Assembly: GCF_013141765.1 (NCBI RefSeq) | Contig: NZ_WHOD01000049.1 | Span: 1-64,000 of the forward strand | Source: Paenibacillus foliorum | GTDB lineage: Bacteria; Bacillota; Bacilli; Paenibacillales; NBRC-103111 | DNA length: 64,000 nt | Direction: 5' to 3' | Part shown: in pieces, positions 9,458-17,248 of the stretch | Layout of the letters: every line of letters begins with the position of its first letter | How positions within the stretch are numbered: the stretch's first letter is position 1 | Translations under genes and position numbers: made by a program | The notes under the pieces: generated by a model | What the model was told of the DNA's origin: nothing | Seen by the model: only the letters and a program-made list of their open reading frames with translations | Database searches by the model: none

Positions 9458-9727
9458 TTAATCAGTTGTCTTTTTTTGCAATCTATTAAAAGCATTAATT
9501 AATTCATCCAGCTCCATCGAATAATTGAGACTTCTAGGGTCTGTATGACCATATGTTTCCGCATGTTTATTTAATTGCTGACGTTTCTCATAAATGGCCT
9601 CCTCTATTAGCAGAAACTTTTCTTTCTCTCCGCGATAGAACGACTTTCGTTGTGAACTGGACAACAAACCAGTGACTATAACACCCGTCATAGGAGAAAT
9701 TCTTACCTTTAGATTCTTATTTATCAT
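9458..9727 (-). CDS. Spo0E-like aspartyl-phosphate phosphatase
   Basis: This 89-residue protein has the helical hairpin of the Spo0E family in its second half. One helix is IEEAIYEKRQQL, then comes a turn with YGHTDPRSLNYS. The second helix carries the signature SMELDELINAFNRLQ. Family members dephosphorylate Spo0A~P and so delay sporulation. The first 38 residues form a basic extension not typical of the smallest members. The ATG at 9727 follows AGGAGT at good spacing; the open frame further upstream overlaps the preceding gene and is less likely. It begins 29 bp after the end of the repeat-protein gene, so the two are probably cotranscribed. Confidence 0.7.
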   Translation of the reverse strand: MINKNLKVRISPMTGVIVTGLLSSSQRKSFYRGEKEKFLLIEEAIYEKRQQLNKHAETYGHTDPRSLNYSMELDELINAFNRLQKKTTD

Positions 9728-9756
9728 TCGATATACACTCCTTCTCATTATGTTTA

Positions 9757-11451
9757 TCAATCGTTGAGAAGAAGCATATATCGAGGGGGTTGACCCGGTG
9801 GCGGTCTCGACCATTGATTAATACCGAGAAACTGGGATCCACTATAGTCTTGGTTCTTTATTTTTGGAGCATACTGAAGCTGATTTACCGGAAAAAGGAA
9901 TACCTGACTTCCAGGAAACTCCCCGCTGCCTGCACCCATTAATCCGCCGCTTCCCGTTAACCCATTTCCTTTTATAAAAGTAAACGGTAGTGCAAACCAG
10001 TGACTTGTGACATTCGTACGTGTGGGTATCGACCCAGGCAGGGGCCATTGTTTATTCAAGTCATTCAAGGTTGCGTTTGAAGCACAGAATTCGGTCATAA
10101 CGGCCCGTTGAGATGTGGGATTCGTAAATGGTGACGCATCGGAAATATCCGCTGTTCCCGGTTTGGGACTCGGAGATGACTTCCCCTCCATACCGACTTC
10201 AGGACTATCTGAAGGCTCTGCACGAACTGGTTCTACCTTAACGCCTGCCATGGGGACGTTGCTGTCTGATGAGAATGGTGGACCAGCAGGGGGCCCAATA
10301 TTCATCTTCGCAATGGTGTAGCGATTCTCAGCCCCGTCCATTCCATTCGTGTCAACAGCTTTCTTCCCTCCGCCTCCTCCGTTTATGGGAGGAACCTGCG
10401 TTGGGCTTGGATTCTTACTATCCGGCGCAACCGGTACTTGGATAACTACCTCAGGCGTTTCCACTTGAATGGGCGGAATCACCACCACCGGGGGCTCAGC
10501 CTTGATTGGAGCCCCTCCTACTGGCGATAAAGGCACTTCCACTTCAACCGCAGGCGTCTCTACCTGAACGATCGGTATATCTACTTTAATTGCAGGCAAG
10601 CTGACCGATGCCTGCGGCGCCTGATCAGTTGAAACCTTCACCTCGACAGAAGGGACGTCCACCTTAACTAGTGGCGTATCTAGCGAAATGGTAGGGGTCT
10701 TGATCTCCAGATTGGGAAGTAGTCCGCTTTCCGTGTTCTTCCCCTCTATTGGAGGAGCCCCCGATCCACTCGACTGAATGCTTACAGGGGCACTCTGCAC
10801 CTGGACATTCACCACGGGTGTGTCCACTTGAATGGCTGGCGTCTCAAGCTTGATTTGCGGTGCTTGGTTCGACCCTGTCAAAGGCACTTCTGCCTCTACC
10901 GCAGGCGTTTTTACCTGGATGACAGGCGTGTCCACTTTTATTGCAGGCAGGTCGACCGATGCCTGCGGCAATCGATCTGTCGAAACCTTCACTTCCAATG
11001 AAGGGACCTCTATCTTTACCAGCGGTGTATCGAGCGAAATGGAGGGTGACTTCACCTTCAGATCAGGGACAACGGCCTTCTCAGCAGATGGCAGGGGAGG
11101 CCGTGCCGCATCCTGTGCTGCTGGAGGTGATGCTGGTGTTGGTGGAGCTGCTGGAGGTGCCGATGATGCCGGCACTGAGGTGACTGATGCTGGTGCCGGC
11201 GCTACTGGTGATGACGGGACTGACGCTGGTGACGCAGCTGCAGGTGCTGAGGAGACTGGTGCCGGTGCTGGTGGCGCAGGTTTGGATGCAGGAGTGGACA
11301 CCTTCTCCACAATGTTAGTAATCGAATTTAAAAGCCCTGCCTCTACTTCAAGGGGATACACACTCTCCAAAATAAGCGCCAGAACAAATACGATTCCTAA
11401 GCTCCGATACTTGATCATTCCTTTTGTTCTAGTTAATCTGCTGGCAAGCAT
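9757..11451 (-). CDS. secreted Pro/Val-repeat protein of unknown function
   Basis: The protein has 564 residues. A basic start and hydrophobic segment (about 13-38, IVFVLALILESVYPLEVEAG) look like a signal peptide or signal anchor. A Pro/Ala/Ser linker follows (about 53-118). Two related blocks of about 95 residues come next (about 130-222 and 247-342, offset 117). They are built from short strands ended by proline, such as SISLDTPLVKIEVPSLEVKV and AIKVDTPVIQVKTPAVEVEVPL. Hydrophobic and polar residues alternate with Pro every 6-9 residues. The C-terminal 200 residues are less repetitive and contain a single cysteine (about 456). The start follows GGAGGTG. The pattern resembles beta-strand/Pro repeats of AHNAK-type proteins in spacing only; homology is not claimed. 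It probably acts outside the cell. Confidence 0.75.
   Translation of the reverse strand: MLASRLTRTKGMIKYRSLGIVFVLALILESVYPLEVEAGLLNSITNIVEKVSTPASKPAPPAPAPVSSAPAAASPASVPSSPVAPAPASVTSVPASSAPPAAPPTPASPPAAQDAARPPLPSAEKAVVPDLKVKSPSISLDTPLVKIEVPSLEVKVSTDRLPQASVDLPAIKVDTPVIQVKTPAVEAEVPLTGSNQAPQIKLETPAIQVDTPVVNVQVQSAPVSIQSSGSGAPPIEGKNTESGLLPNLEIKTPTISLDTPLVKVDVPSVEVKVSTDQAPQASVSLPAIKVDIPIVQVETPAVEVEVPLSPVGGAPIKAEPPVVVIPPIQVETPEVVIQVPVAPDSKNPSPTQVPPINGGGGGKKAVDTNGMDGAENRYTIAKMNIGPPAGPPFSSDSNVPMAGVKVEPVRAEPSDSPEVGMEGKSSPSPKPGTADISDASPFTNPTSQRAVMTEFCASNATLNDLNKQWPLPGSIPTRTNVTSHWFALPFTFIKGNGLTGSGGLMGAGSGEFPGSQVFLFPVNQLQYAPKIKNQDYSGSQFLGINQWSRPPPGQPPRYMLLLND
10426..11064 (-). repeat. two long Pro/Val repeat blocks inside the secreted protein gene
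   Basis: Copy 1 is encoded at about 10786-11064 and copy 2 at about 10426-10713. At protein level they share SLDTPLVK, VEVKVSTD, PQASV, LPAIKVD and VEVPL in the same order at an offset of 117 residues. This indicates an internal duplication followed by divergence. Confidence 0.75.
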
Positions 11452-11505
11452 GCTAGGCTACACCTCCTTCCCAGTTATCCGAGGCAGCTGATATATTAAT
11501 TATTA

Positions 11506-11817
11506 CTATAGAAGTTGAACTTTTGAATCACATGTTATCGCAACAGGAAAAATTCCCGTTAATCTAGTTGAAGATCCCGTATGCAGACCAAGATGCTGAA
11601 TTTGCCGGAGTAATTCCAGGGGTTCCAAACCAACATTTCCAATTTGCGGATTATCCCTACTAATTACTTGATAATAGACGAAATCGGTTAAAAACACTGT
11701 CGTATTTTGGTGCAACAGAGAAAATAATAGAACTAGTCCCAAATACCTGTGCAATTTAAATAGAATTTCGTGGAATTTTGGCTCCTGTCCGCCCCATTCA
11801 ACAAGTCTTGTTTTCAA
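11506..11817 (-). CDS. possible small protein, uncertain
   Basis: This open frame encodes up to 103 residues with a TTG start at 11817 and a GGAG sequence 11 nt upstream. It has one hydrophobic stretch (about 25-50, YLGLVLLFSLLHQNTTVFLTD) and a polar C-terminal half ending VAITCDSKVQLL. It lies upstream of the Pro/Val-repeat gene on the same strand, 54 bp away. I recognise no family. Its position argues for a real gene, but the weak start and low-complexity base use leave real doubt. It could also be the AT-rich leader of the next gene. Confidence 0.35.
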   Translation of the reverse strand: MKTRLVEWGGQEPKFHEILFKLHRYLGLVLLFSLLHQNTTVFLTDFVYYQVISRDNPQIGNVGLEPLELLRQIQHLGLHTGSSTRLTGIFPVAITCDSKVQLL

Positions 11818-12001
11818 TCATATAATACTCCGTCAAGGGAGTAGCAGAACAGAGCGCCTAGCGCACAGCAAAGAATTATAAGAAAAGCTTCTATTCGAAG
11901 CCCTTTCGATGAAGCTACATTCGTGTAATAGCGGTAGCTTTTCTTGCAATATCAGAATTGTTCAGCTTTGCTGAGAACTTATTAATTCTGATATTATAAA
12001 A
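11818..12001. other. intergenic region with a large stem-loop, no gene
   Basis: No coding frame is supported. Two hairpins are visible. AAGCTAC pairs with GTAGCTT near 11910-11940. A 12-bp perfect stem lies at 11948-11995, with AATATCAGAATT opposite AATTCTGATATT and a smaller GTTC/GAAC stem inside its loop. They may be terminator or attenuator structures downstream of the IclR gene or upstream of the small ORF. Confidence 0.5.
11948..11995. repeat. 12-bp perfect inverted repeat (stem-loop)
   Basis: AATATCAGAATT (11948-11959) and AATTCTGATATT (11984-11995) are exact complements around a 24-nt loop. The loop itself can fold through GTTC...GAAC. Function is unknown. Confidence 0.6.
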
Positions 12002-12054
12002 AAATAAAGCCGGTTTCACCCCCTATCGAGCGGGGATGAAAACCGGCTTTATTT
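12002..12054 (-). terminator. Rho-independent terminator of the IclR-family gene
   Basis: AAATAAAGCCGGTTT (12002-12016) pairs with AAACCGGCTTTATTT (12040-12054), and CCCC pairs with GGGG inside. On the minus strand a run of seven T residues follows. The right arm includes the stop codon of the IclR gene. Confidence 0.85.
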
Positions 12055-12792
12055 CAACATCTTACCCATGCGGCGCGCTGCTTCCATCAGCACTGGCGCA
12101 TGCTCCTTCATCTTCTCCAACGTCAACCGGTTGGAGGGTCCACTTACCGCAAGCGCCGCTACAAGCCGATGCGAGCCATTCAAGATCGGCACCGCCACGG
12201 CAGCGGCGCCAGGCTCCCGCTCCTCGACACTCGTCGCGTAGCCGAGTGTCTTCGCCTCAGCGAGCTGCTGCATAAAGGAGCTGCGCTCAAGCCCCTGCGG
12301 CCAAGCAGGGCCTTCGGTCAGCACTTCCTGCACCTCCTGCTCAGCGAAGGCTACCAGGATCTTGCTCGATGCGCCAACGAACAATGGCATCCTCGCTCCA
12401 ATCGGTGCAACACGGCGGATAGCCTGGTTGCTCTGCACGGCTTGTACACGCACCCGCTCCAAGCCGTCACGCACGTACAAGCTAATCGTCTCGTCAAGCC
12501 GATCACGCAACCCTTCCATGTCCGGCAGTAAAATCTGCGCGGGGTCATCACTATGGGTTAAGTTAGCCGATAGCTCCCAAATACGGAAGCCCAGCCGATA
12601 TTTATCCGATGAGGGATCTCTCAGAACGAAGCCTTTACCCTCCAAAGAAGCAAGCAGCCTATGCACTGTACTTTTATGAAGCGATACCCTTGCGGATATT
12701 TCAGTTAAGCTTATATCTGAAGAATCGGTAAAACAAAGTAAAATATCTAAAGCACGTTCTACTGCGCGCACGGTCAGTTTACCATCTTCCAT
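12049..12792 (-). CDS. IclR family transcriptional regulator
   Basis: The 247-residue protein has an N-terminal winged helix-turn-helix (AVERALDILLCF, then LTEISARVSLHKSTVHRLLASLEGKGF, about residues 8-65). A C-terminal effector domain follows, with RVAPIGARMPLFVGASSKI and VEEREPGAAAVAVPI, as in IclR proteins that sense small carboxylates. The ATG at 12792 has GGAGG at 8 nt; the nearer upstream ATG and a TTG are too close to that site. A 17-bp inverted repeat (12814-12830) lies directly upstream, probably its own operator. An inverted repeat with the same arms precedes acnA. The local GC is higher than in neighbouring intergenic DNA. The neighbouring hydrolase is divergent, and the TTT transporter cluster begins beyond it; IclR control of either is possible. 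Confidence 0.9.
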   Translation of the reverse strand: MEDGKLTVRAVERALDILLCFTDSSDISLTEISARVSLHKSTVHRLLASLEGKGFVLRDPSSDKYRLGFRIWELSANLTHSDDPAQILLPDMEGLRDRLDETISLYVRDGLERVRVQAVQSNQAIRRVAPIGARMPLFVGASSKILVAFAEQEVQEVLTEGPAWPQGLERSSFMQQLAEAKTLGYATSVEEREPGAAAVAVPILNGSHRLVAALAVSGPSNRLTLEKMKEHAPVLMEAARRMGKMLK

Positions 12793-12813
12793 CAACATTT
12801 CCTCCAACAATCA

Positions 12814-12830
12814 GTTTCACTTGATGAAAC
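12814..12830. promoter_or_regulatory. 17-bp inverted repeat upstream of the IclR gene (probable autoregulatory operator)
   Basis: GTTTCACTTGATGAAAC has GTTTCA/TGAAAC arms around 5 bp. It ends 22 bp before the start codon of the IclR-family gene. The acnA leader has the same arms and spacing. Confidence 0.55.
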
Positions 12831-12979
12831 TCAGTTACATATAGTATAACTCAAGCAAATTACACCGTAAAGGAATATTATTTTAAACTATCCAGCCTCT
12901 TTTAATTCTTCATTACTCCTTTTCTGAAACACTCTCTGTTACAGTTACATTACAGCCAGTTTACATTTTTCGCGTATGA

Positions 12980-13008
12980 TTGACGCACCTGCGCCCACAT
13001 CTTACTAT
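12980..13008 (+). promoter_or_regulatory. sigma-A promoter of the alpha/beta hydrolase gene
   Basis: TTGACG (12980-12985), a 17-bp spacer and TACTAT (13003-13008) lie 104 bp before the start codon. The rest of the 12831-13112 gap holds nothing else that I can identify. Confidence 0.6.
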
Positions 13009-13112
13009 AGAAATAAGGACATAATTTTTAACCTTTATCAAAGTCCCTCCATTTTTTTATAACGACTCTATATATTTTTTAAAGACATCTAAGAACATGA
13101 GGAGGGATCCCG

Positions 13113-14138
13113 ATGGAACCGGAAACACTTACTTCTATCCCGCTCCATACAGCACAAACTCAGATTGAAAACGTTATCATTAAGCCCTCCATTGCCCGTC
13201 GCAGAATCAAGCAACTGTTGATTGCAATGATGTCATTTATGCTGCTCCTCTTCAGTCTAGTCTTAGGATTTCATGCTTACATCGCCTGGACCCTAGCACG
13301 GCCGCATATTGACCCGCTTCGTTCCAACCCAGCCTTATCATTTGGAGCAGCGTATGAAAATATTCAGTTCCCAAGCTTGAATGGCAGCTCCAATCTGTCC
13401 GGCTGGTTCATCCCTGCTGAAAGCTTGGCTGAAAAGAGTAAAACGGTTGTATTCTCACATGGTTACGGCGGAAATCGCGAAGAAATATGGGTTCCCTTAT
13501 ACAGTTTGGCGAAGGAATTGCATAAGCAAAATTACAATGTCTTAATGTTCGATTATGGCTATGTTCAGCCGAAGGAGAGCGTAACTGGCGGTATTCGTGA
13601 ATCCCAGGAGCTATTAGGCGCTATCAAATATGCAAAAGAATACGGATCTGGAGAGGTTTATGTTTGGGGTTTTTCTATGGGAGCAGGAACAGCGCTGCAA
13701 GCTGCCCTACAGACTAAAGATATTGACGGTATGATATTGGATAGCACATTCATCCTTGAACCAGATACCCTTTACCATAACATGATTCAGGTGGCGAATT
13801 TACCGAAGTTTCCTTCACAACCCCTTGTCCATTTGTTCTTCCCGCTGCTCAATGGAGTCAGCTTGAACCAGATTCCATATGATAAAGTAAAAGAAGCAAA
13901 ATACAGCATGCCGATTTTCTTTATTCATAGTAAAAATGATGAGCGAGCGCCCTTCGAAATGGCACAGGAGGTATTCCGCAATCAGCCTGATAATTCCGGT
14001 TCACAACTATGGCTGTTGACGAAGGAACGACATGAGTTGATTTTTAAAGGCAATAAAAAAGACTATTTATCCTTAACGATGGGATTTTTGAATGGATTAT
14101 CTGCCACAACATCCAGTAGCATGGCGCAAGCCAATTAA
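13113..14138 (+). CDS. membrane-anchored alpha/beta hydrolase
   Basis: The 341-residue protein has one membrane segment near the N-terminus (about 35-58, LLIAMMSFMLLLFSLVLGFHAY). An alpha/beta hydrolase domain follows. The oxyanion region is VVFSHGYGGNREE and the nucleophile elbow is VWGFSMGAGTALQ, with serine in G-x-S-x-G. The acid is in a FFIHSKNDERAPF block, and the catalytic histidine is the His of KERHELIF. This arrangement matches the BEM46/YqkD-like serine hydrolases of Bacillales, whose substrates are mostly unknown. The start follows GAGGAGGG. It is monocistronic with a shared terminator. Confidence 0.85.
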   Translation: MEPETLTSIPLHTAQTQIENVIIKPSIARRRIKQLLIAMMSFMLLLFSLVLGFHAYIAWTLARPHIDPLRSNPALSFGAAYENIQFPSLNGSSNLSGWFIPAESLAEKSKTVVFSHGYGGNREEIWVPLYSLAKELHKQNYNVLMFDYGYVQPKESVTGGIRESQELLGAIKYAKEYGSGEVYVWGFSMGAGTALQAALQTKDIDGMILDSTFILEPDTLYHNMIQVANLPKFPSQPLVHLFFPLLNGVSLNQIPYDKVKEAKYSMPIFFIHSKNDERAPFEMAQEVFRNQPDNSGSQLWLLTKERHELIFKGNKKDYLSLTMGFLNGLSATTSSSMAQAN

Positions 14139-14150
14139 GCTACACCAAGT

Positions 14151-14189
14151 AAAAAAGACCACCCATCCAATTGGAGAGTGATCTTTTTT
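14151..14189. terminator. bidirectional terminator between hydrolase and tctC
   Basis: AAAAAAGAC-CAC pairs with GTG-ATCTTTTTT around a loop. A/T runs on both flanks serve the convergent genes ending at 14138 and 14204. Confidence 0.7.
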
Positions 14190-14203
14190 ACTGTTTCTGA
14201 GGT

Positions 14204-15211
14204 TTACTTTAACTTCATCGTAGGAATGAGCTCGGAGAAAAACTTGAATTGATCGTCGGCATACTTCGTATAGTCGGCAGGTGCTTTGTAGGATAGTGTA
14301 AAACCACGCTCAGCCGCGAACTTTTTGAATGCTTCTGAATTAACGGCTTCCTTCAATGCATCAGCCAATACAGCTTTGACGTCATCAGGCGTACCTTTTG
14401 GAAGAACAAATCCGCCCCAGCCTGCAATCTGTACATCAATTCCTTTTTCTTTCAACGTTGGAACGTCCGGAAAGTTTTTATCTCGTTGGTTGTCCATGAT
14501 TGCAAGCACTTTCACTTTCTTGGACTCAATTGCACTTTTTACTTCCCCTGTGCTGACCGTTACCGCATCTAAGTGGCCACCCATTAAAGCTGTTACCGCA
14601 GGGGCCGCTCCGTCAAAAGGAATATCACTAAAAGTAACACCGGCTTTAGTTGCAAATGCTGTTGAAGCTACATGCCAAATTGAACCGGCTCCGGAATTTC
14701 CTACTTTAATTTTGCTTGGATTCTTTTTGGCAAATTCTATAAACTCTTCAACCGTGTTGTACGGAGCATTAGCATTAACCGTTAACGCTGCCGGAATTAC
14801 AGTGGCTTGTGCCAACATATCAAACTTGCTCGGCTCCAAATCAGATAGCCCCAACGCTTTATGCATAACCAGCTCAACAGGAGCGTAACTGAGTGTATAG
14901 CCGTCTTTAGGGCTTGCTTGTACATAAGATAAGCCGACACCACCTGTACCGCCTGATTTGTTTATAACAACAACAGGTTTCTTTAATTTCTCCTCCATAC
15001 CTTTAGCAATAATACGGGCGGTGCTGTCCGATGCGCCACCAGGAGCAAATGGAACTACTAACGTAATTTCCTTCTCAGGGAACGCCGCTTTCTTCGGTTG
15101 CTCTTTAGCTTGGCCTCCTGCCGCTCCTCCAGTTGTTGATGCGCCTTGAGCGCCGCATCCTCCCAACAACAACGCCAATGATAAGCTTGCACCCAAAATT
15201 GCTTTTTTCAT
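14204..15211 (-). CDS. tctC: tripartite tricarboxylate transporter substrate-binding lipoprotein (Bug/TctC family)
   Basis: The 335-residue protein starts with a lipoprotein signal peptide (MKKAILGASLSLALLLGGCG, Cys about residue 19). A Gly/Ala/Gln linker follows, then a periplasmic-binding-type domain. Family hallmarks are ITLVVPFAPGGASDSTARIIA near the N-terminus and a VVINKSGGTGGVG block. In this family these loops bind a carboxylate through water and backbone contacts. It is the extracytoplasmic receptor for TctA/TctB. It is the last gene of the dapA-tctB-tctA-tctC run (43 bp after tctA) and is closed by a bidirectional terminator. The substrate is probably an organic acid, but the exact one cannot be read. 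Confidence 0.92.
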   Translation of the reverse strand: MKKAILGASLSLALLLGGCGAQGASTTGGAAGGQAKEQPKKAAFPEKEITLVVPFAPGGASDSTARIIAKGMEEKLKKPVVVINKSGGTGGVGLSYVQASPKDGYTLSYAPVELVMHKALGLSDLEPSKFDMLAQATVIPAALTVNANAPYNTVEEFIEFAKKNPSKIKVGNSGAGSIWHVASTAFATKAGVTFSDIPFDGAAPAVTALMGGHLDAVTVSTGEVKSAIESKKVKVLAIMDNQRDKNFPDVPTLKEKGIDVQIAGWGGFVLPKGTPDDVKAVLADALKEAVNSEAFKKFAAERGFTLSYKAPADYTKYADDQFKFFSELIPTMKLK

Positions 15212-15254
15212 ATTGAATTTCCCCCATCATAATTAAATTTAATTGAGATTTATC

Positions 15255-16760
15255 CTACATTTCGACATCTCCGGCAAACTTAGACTTCCTGTTCTTAATT
15301 TCCGCTGTAACACTAAAAATTAACACTATAAAGGCTAGTATCAGTAACGTTGCGGAAATGGGGCGATGGAAAAATTGAAGGAGATCTCCCTCAAATAGCT
15401 TGTACGATTGCAGCAATGAGCTTTCCATCAGCTTACTTAACACAAACGTCAACACAATTGGCGCCATCGGGATATCCAGCTTCTTCATCACATAACCTAC
15501 AATACCGAATACAAACATAACTCCTACATCCCAGAGATCATTATTTACGGTATAAGCACCTAACACCGATATGATTAGAATGATAGGATAGAGAAGCTTA
15601 GGCGGTACCATTGCGATCTTGGCCCACATGCCTGCCATAGGCAGATTCATAATTAGTAGAAACAAATTACCAATAAACATGCTGGCAATAATAGCCCAGA
15701 CGAAATTCGGGTTAGTCTGGAACAGTACAGGCCCAGGAGTCAAGCCATGCATAATGAATGCACCTAGTAAAATGGCAATGGTTGGTGAGCTCGGAATACC
15801 CAGAGTGAACAAAGGAATAAGAGCGGAGCCGCAATAAGCGTTATTAGCTGTTTCGGGTCCCGCGACCCCCTCTACAGCACCTTTACCAAATCTCGACGGA
15901 TCCTTGGCAATTTTCTTCTCAAGAGAGTAGGAAAGCATGGTTGGTATTACCGAATTGGTACCCGGTATCAACCCTGTTATAAACCCAAGCACTGTTCCTC
16001 GACCGATGGAGTTGGCCGTCCCTTTCCATTCACTGCGTTCAGGCAGCAGCCCTTTCACTTTGGCTGGCCTCTCCGAGGTCGCCAGGTTCTCCATGCCGAT
16101 TAAGATTTCAGAAAGCCCGAACAATCCCATGGCAACGGTTACTAAATCCAATCCATTTAATAGAAACGGTTGGTCAAAAGTAAATCGGATCGCTCCTGAA
16201 ACCGGGTCCATCCCGATCAGAGATAATGTCAACCCAAGGAACGCTGCGATCATGCCCCGCACAAGCGATTTCCCCATCAAACCAATGACCATGATCAGTC
16301 CAAACGACATAAGAGAGAAAAATTCCGGAGGTCCGAACCTTAGCGCAAATTCCGCAAGCGCAGGACCAATTAACGCCAAGCCGATAATGGAAACCGTTCC
16401 CCCGATAAATGAACCAATACCCGCCACACCCAGCGCAACGCCTGCTCTTCCTTGTTTAGCTAACGGATGTCCATCCAAGCAGGTAATAACGGAAGCTGCC
16501 TCCCCCGGAGTATTAATCAAGACCGAAGTGATAGTACCTCCGTACATACCTCCATAATAAATACCTGCAAGCATGATGATGGCAGATACAGGCTCCATAC
16601 CGAACGTGATAGGTATCAATAATGCTGTAGCGGTTGTGGGACCAAGCCCAGGCAGCACGCCTACAAACATTCCTACGGTAACGCCAATTAAGCAATAGAG
16701 AAGATTCCAAAGTGTAAGCGCTGTCTCAAATCCTGCTATTAGTTGTGAAAAAGCATCCAT
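15255..16760 (-). CDS. tctA: tripartite tricarboxylate transporter large membrane subunit
   Basis: This 501-residue, very hydrophobic protein has about 11-12 membrane segments. It carries the TctA signatures GLGPTTATALLIPITFG and YGGMYGGTITSVLINTPGE in the first quarter, and GTVLGFITGLIPG with NNAYCGSALIPLFTLGIPSS in the middle. TctA is the ion-coupled translocation channel of TTT systems. The start is ATG after GAGGTG. Only 10 bp separate it from tctB upstream, so the pair is tightly coupled. Length is typical. Confidence 0.95.
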   Translation of the reverse strand: MDAFSQLIAGFETALTLWNLLYCLIGVTVGMFVGVLPGLGPTTATALLIPITFGMEPVSAIIMLAGIYYGGMYGGTITSVLINTPGEAASVITCLDGHPLAKQGRAGVALGVAGIGSFIGGTVSIIGLALIGPALAEFALRFGPPEFFSLMSFGLIMVIGLMGKSLVRGMIAAFLGLTLSLIGMDPVSGAIRFTFDQPFLLNGLDLVTVAMGLFGLSEILIGMENLATSERPAKVKGLLPERSEWKGTANSIGRGTVLGFITGLIPGTNSVIPTMLSYSLEKKIAKDPSRFGKGAVEGVAGPETANNAYCGSALIPLFTLGIPSSPTIAILLGAFIMHGLTPGPVLFQTNPNFVWAIIASMFIGNLFLLIMNLPMAGMWAKIAMVPPKLLYPIILIISVLGAYTVNNDLWDVGVMFVFGIVGYVMKKLDIPMAPIVLTFVLSKLMESSLLQSYKLFEGDLLQFFHRPISATLLILAFIVLIFSVTAEIKNRKSKFAGDVEM

Positions 16761-16770
16761 TGTTTACACC

Positions 16771-17226
16771 TCACCATCCCCATACATTTACTGGAAGCGG
16801 TATGCTGAACGCTGACTTAAATATCACAAACAGGAGGATGGATACTAAAAGAGAAATGCCTAGCGCTGAATACCACTTGTATTCACGAGCAAACAACATA
16901 AACAGCAATACAGTACCCGCAGTAATAAAGCCGACAAAATTTACAATTAACATAAACACTACAACCGAAGTCAGGACGGAGAGAACATTTCCCAGTTCTC
17001 TCCCCTTTGGAAAAACATCGGCAAAGCGTATAACAACCTTTTTAATGGATTGCCATATGTAGATCAAGGAAAACAGCATAAGAATGGCAATCAACCATCT
17101 CGGAAACATTCCTGGCCCTGGCCCGAAATTCGTTTGATATTTCAGAGACAATGACTGCCAAAAAAGGACTGCAGCGAATAAGAATAACGAAACTCCCACC
17201 CAAACCCCCGCATTTTGCTTGCCCAT
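16771..17226 (-). CDS. tctB: tripartite tricarboxylate transporter small membrane subunit
   Basis: The 151-residue protein has four predicted membrane helices (about 8-25, 40-58, 78-112 as two helices, and 120-140). It carries the FGPGPGMFPRWL motif after helix 1 that is characteristic of TctB. It is poorly conserved in general; the identification rests on topology, the PGxFP motif and its position between the dapA-like gene and tctA. It follows the dapA-like gene by 22 bp. Confidence 0.9.
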   Translation of the reverse strand: MGKQNAGVWVGVSLFLFAAVLFWQSLSLKYQTNFGPGPGMFPRWLIAILMLFSLIYIWQSIKKVVIRFADVFPKGRELGNVLSVLTSVVVFMLIVNFVGFITAGTVLLFMLFAREYKWYSALGISLLVSILLFVIFKSAFSIPLPVNVWGW

Positions 17227-17248
17227 TCTAACTCACTTCCTTTGACGA

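Noticed and set aside
10832..11491. 219-codon open frame on the plus strand antisense to the Pro/Val-repeat gene
   Set aside because: Low-complexity Gly/Ala/Thr product, mirror of Pro/Ser/Val codons; no ribosome binding site; the minus-strand frame has a signal peptide and a GGAGGTG site.
15937..16557. 206-codon open frame antisense to tctA
   Set aside because: It mirrors the hydrophobic TctA codons and has no start signal.
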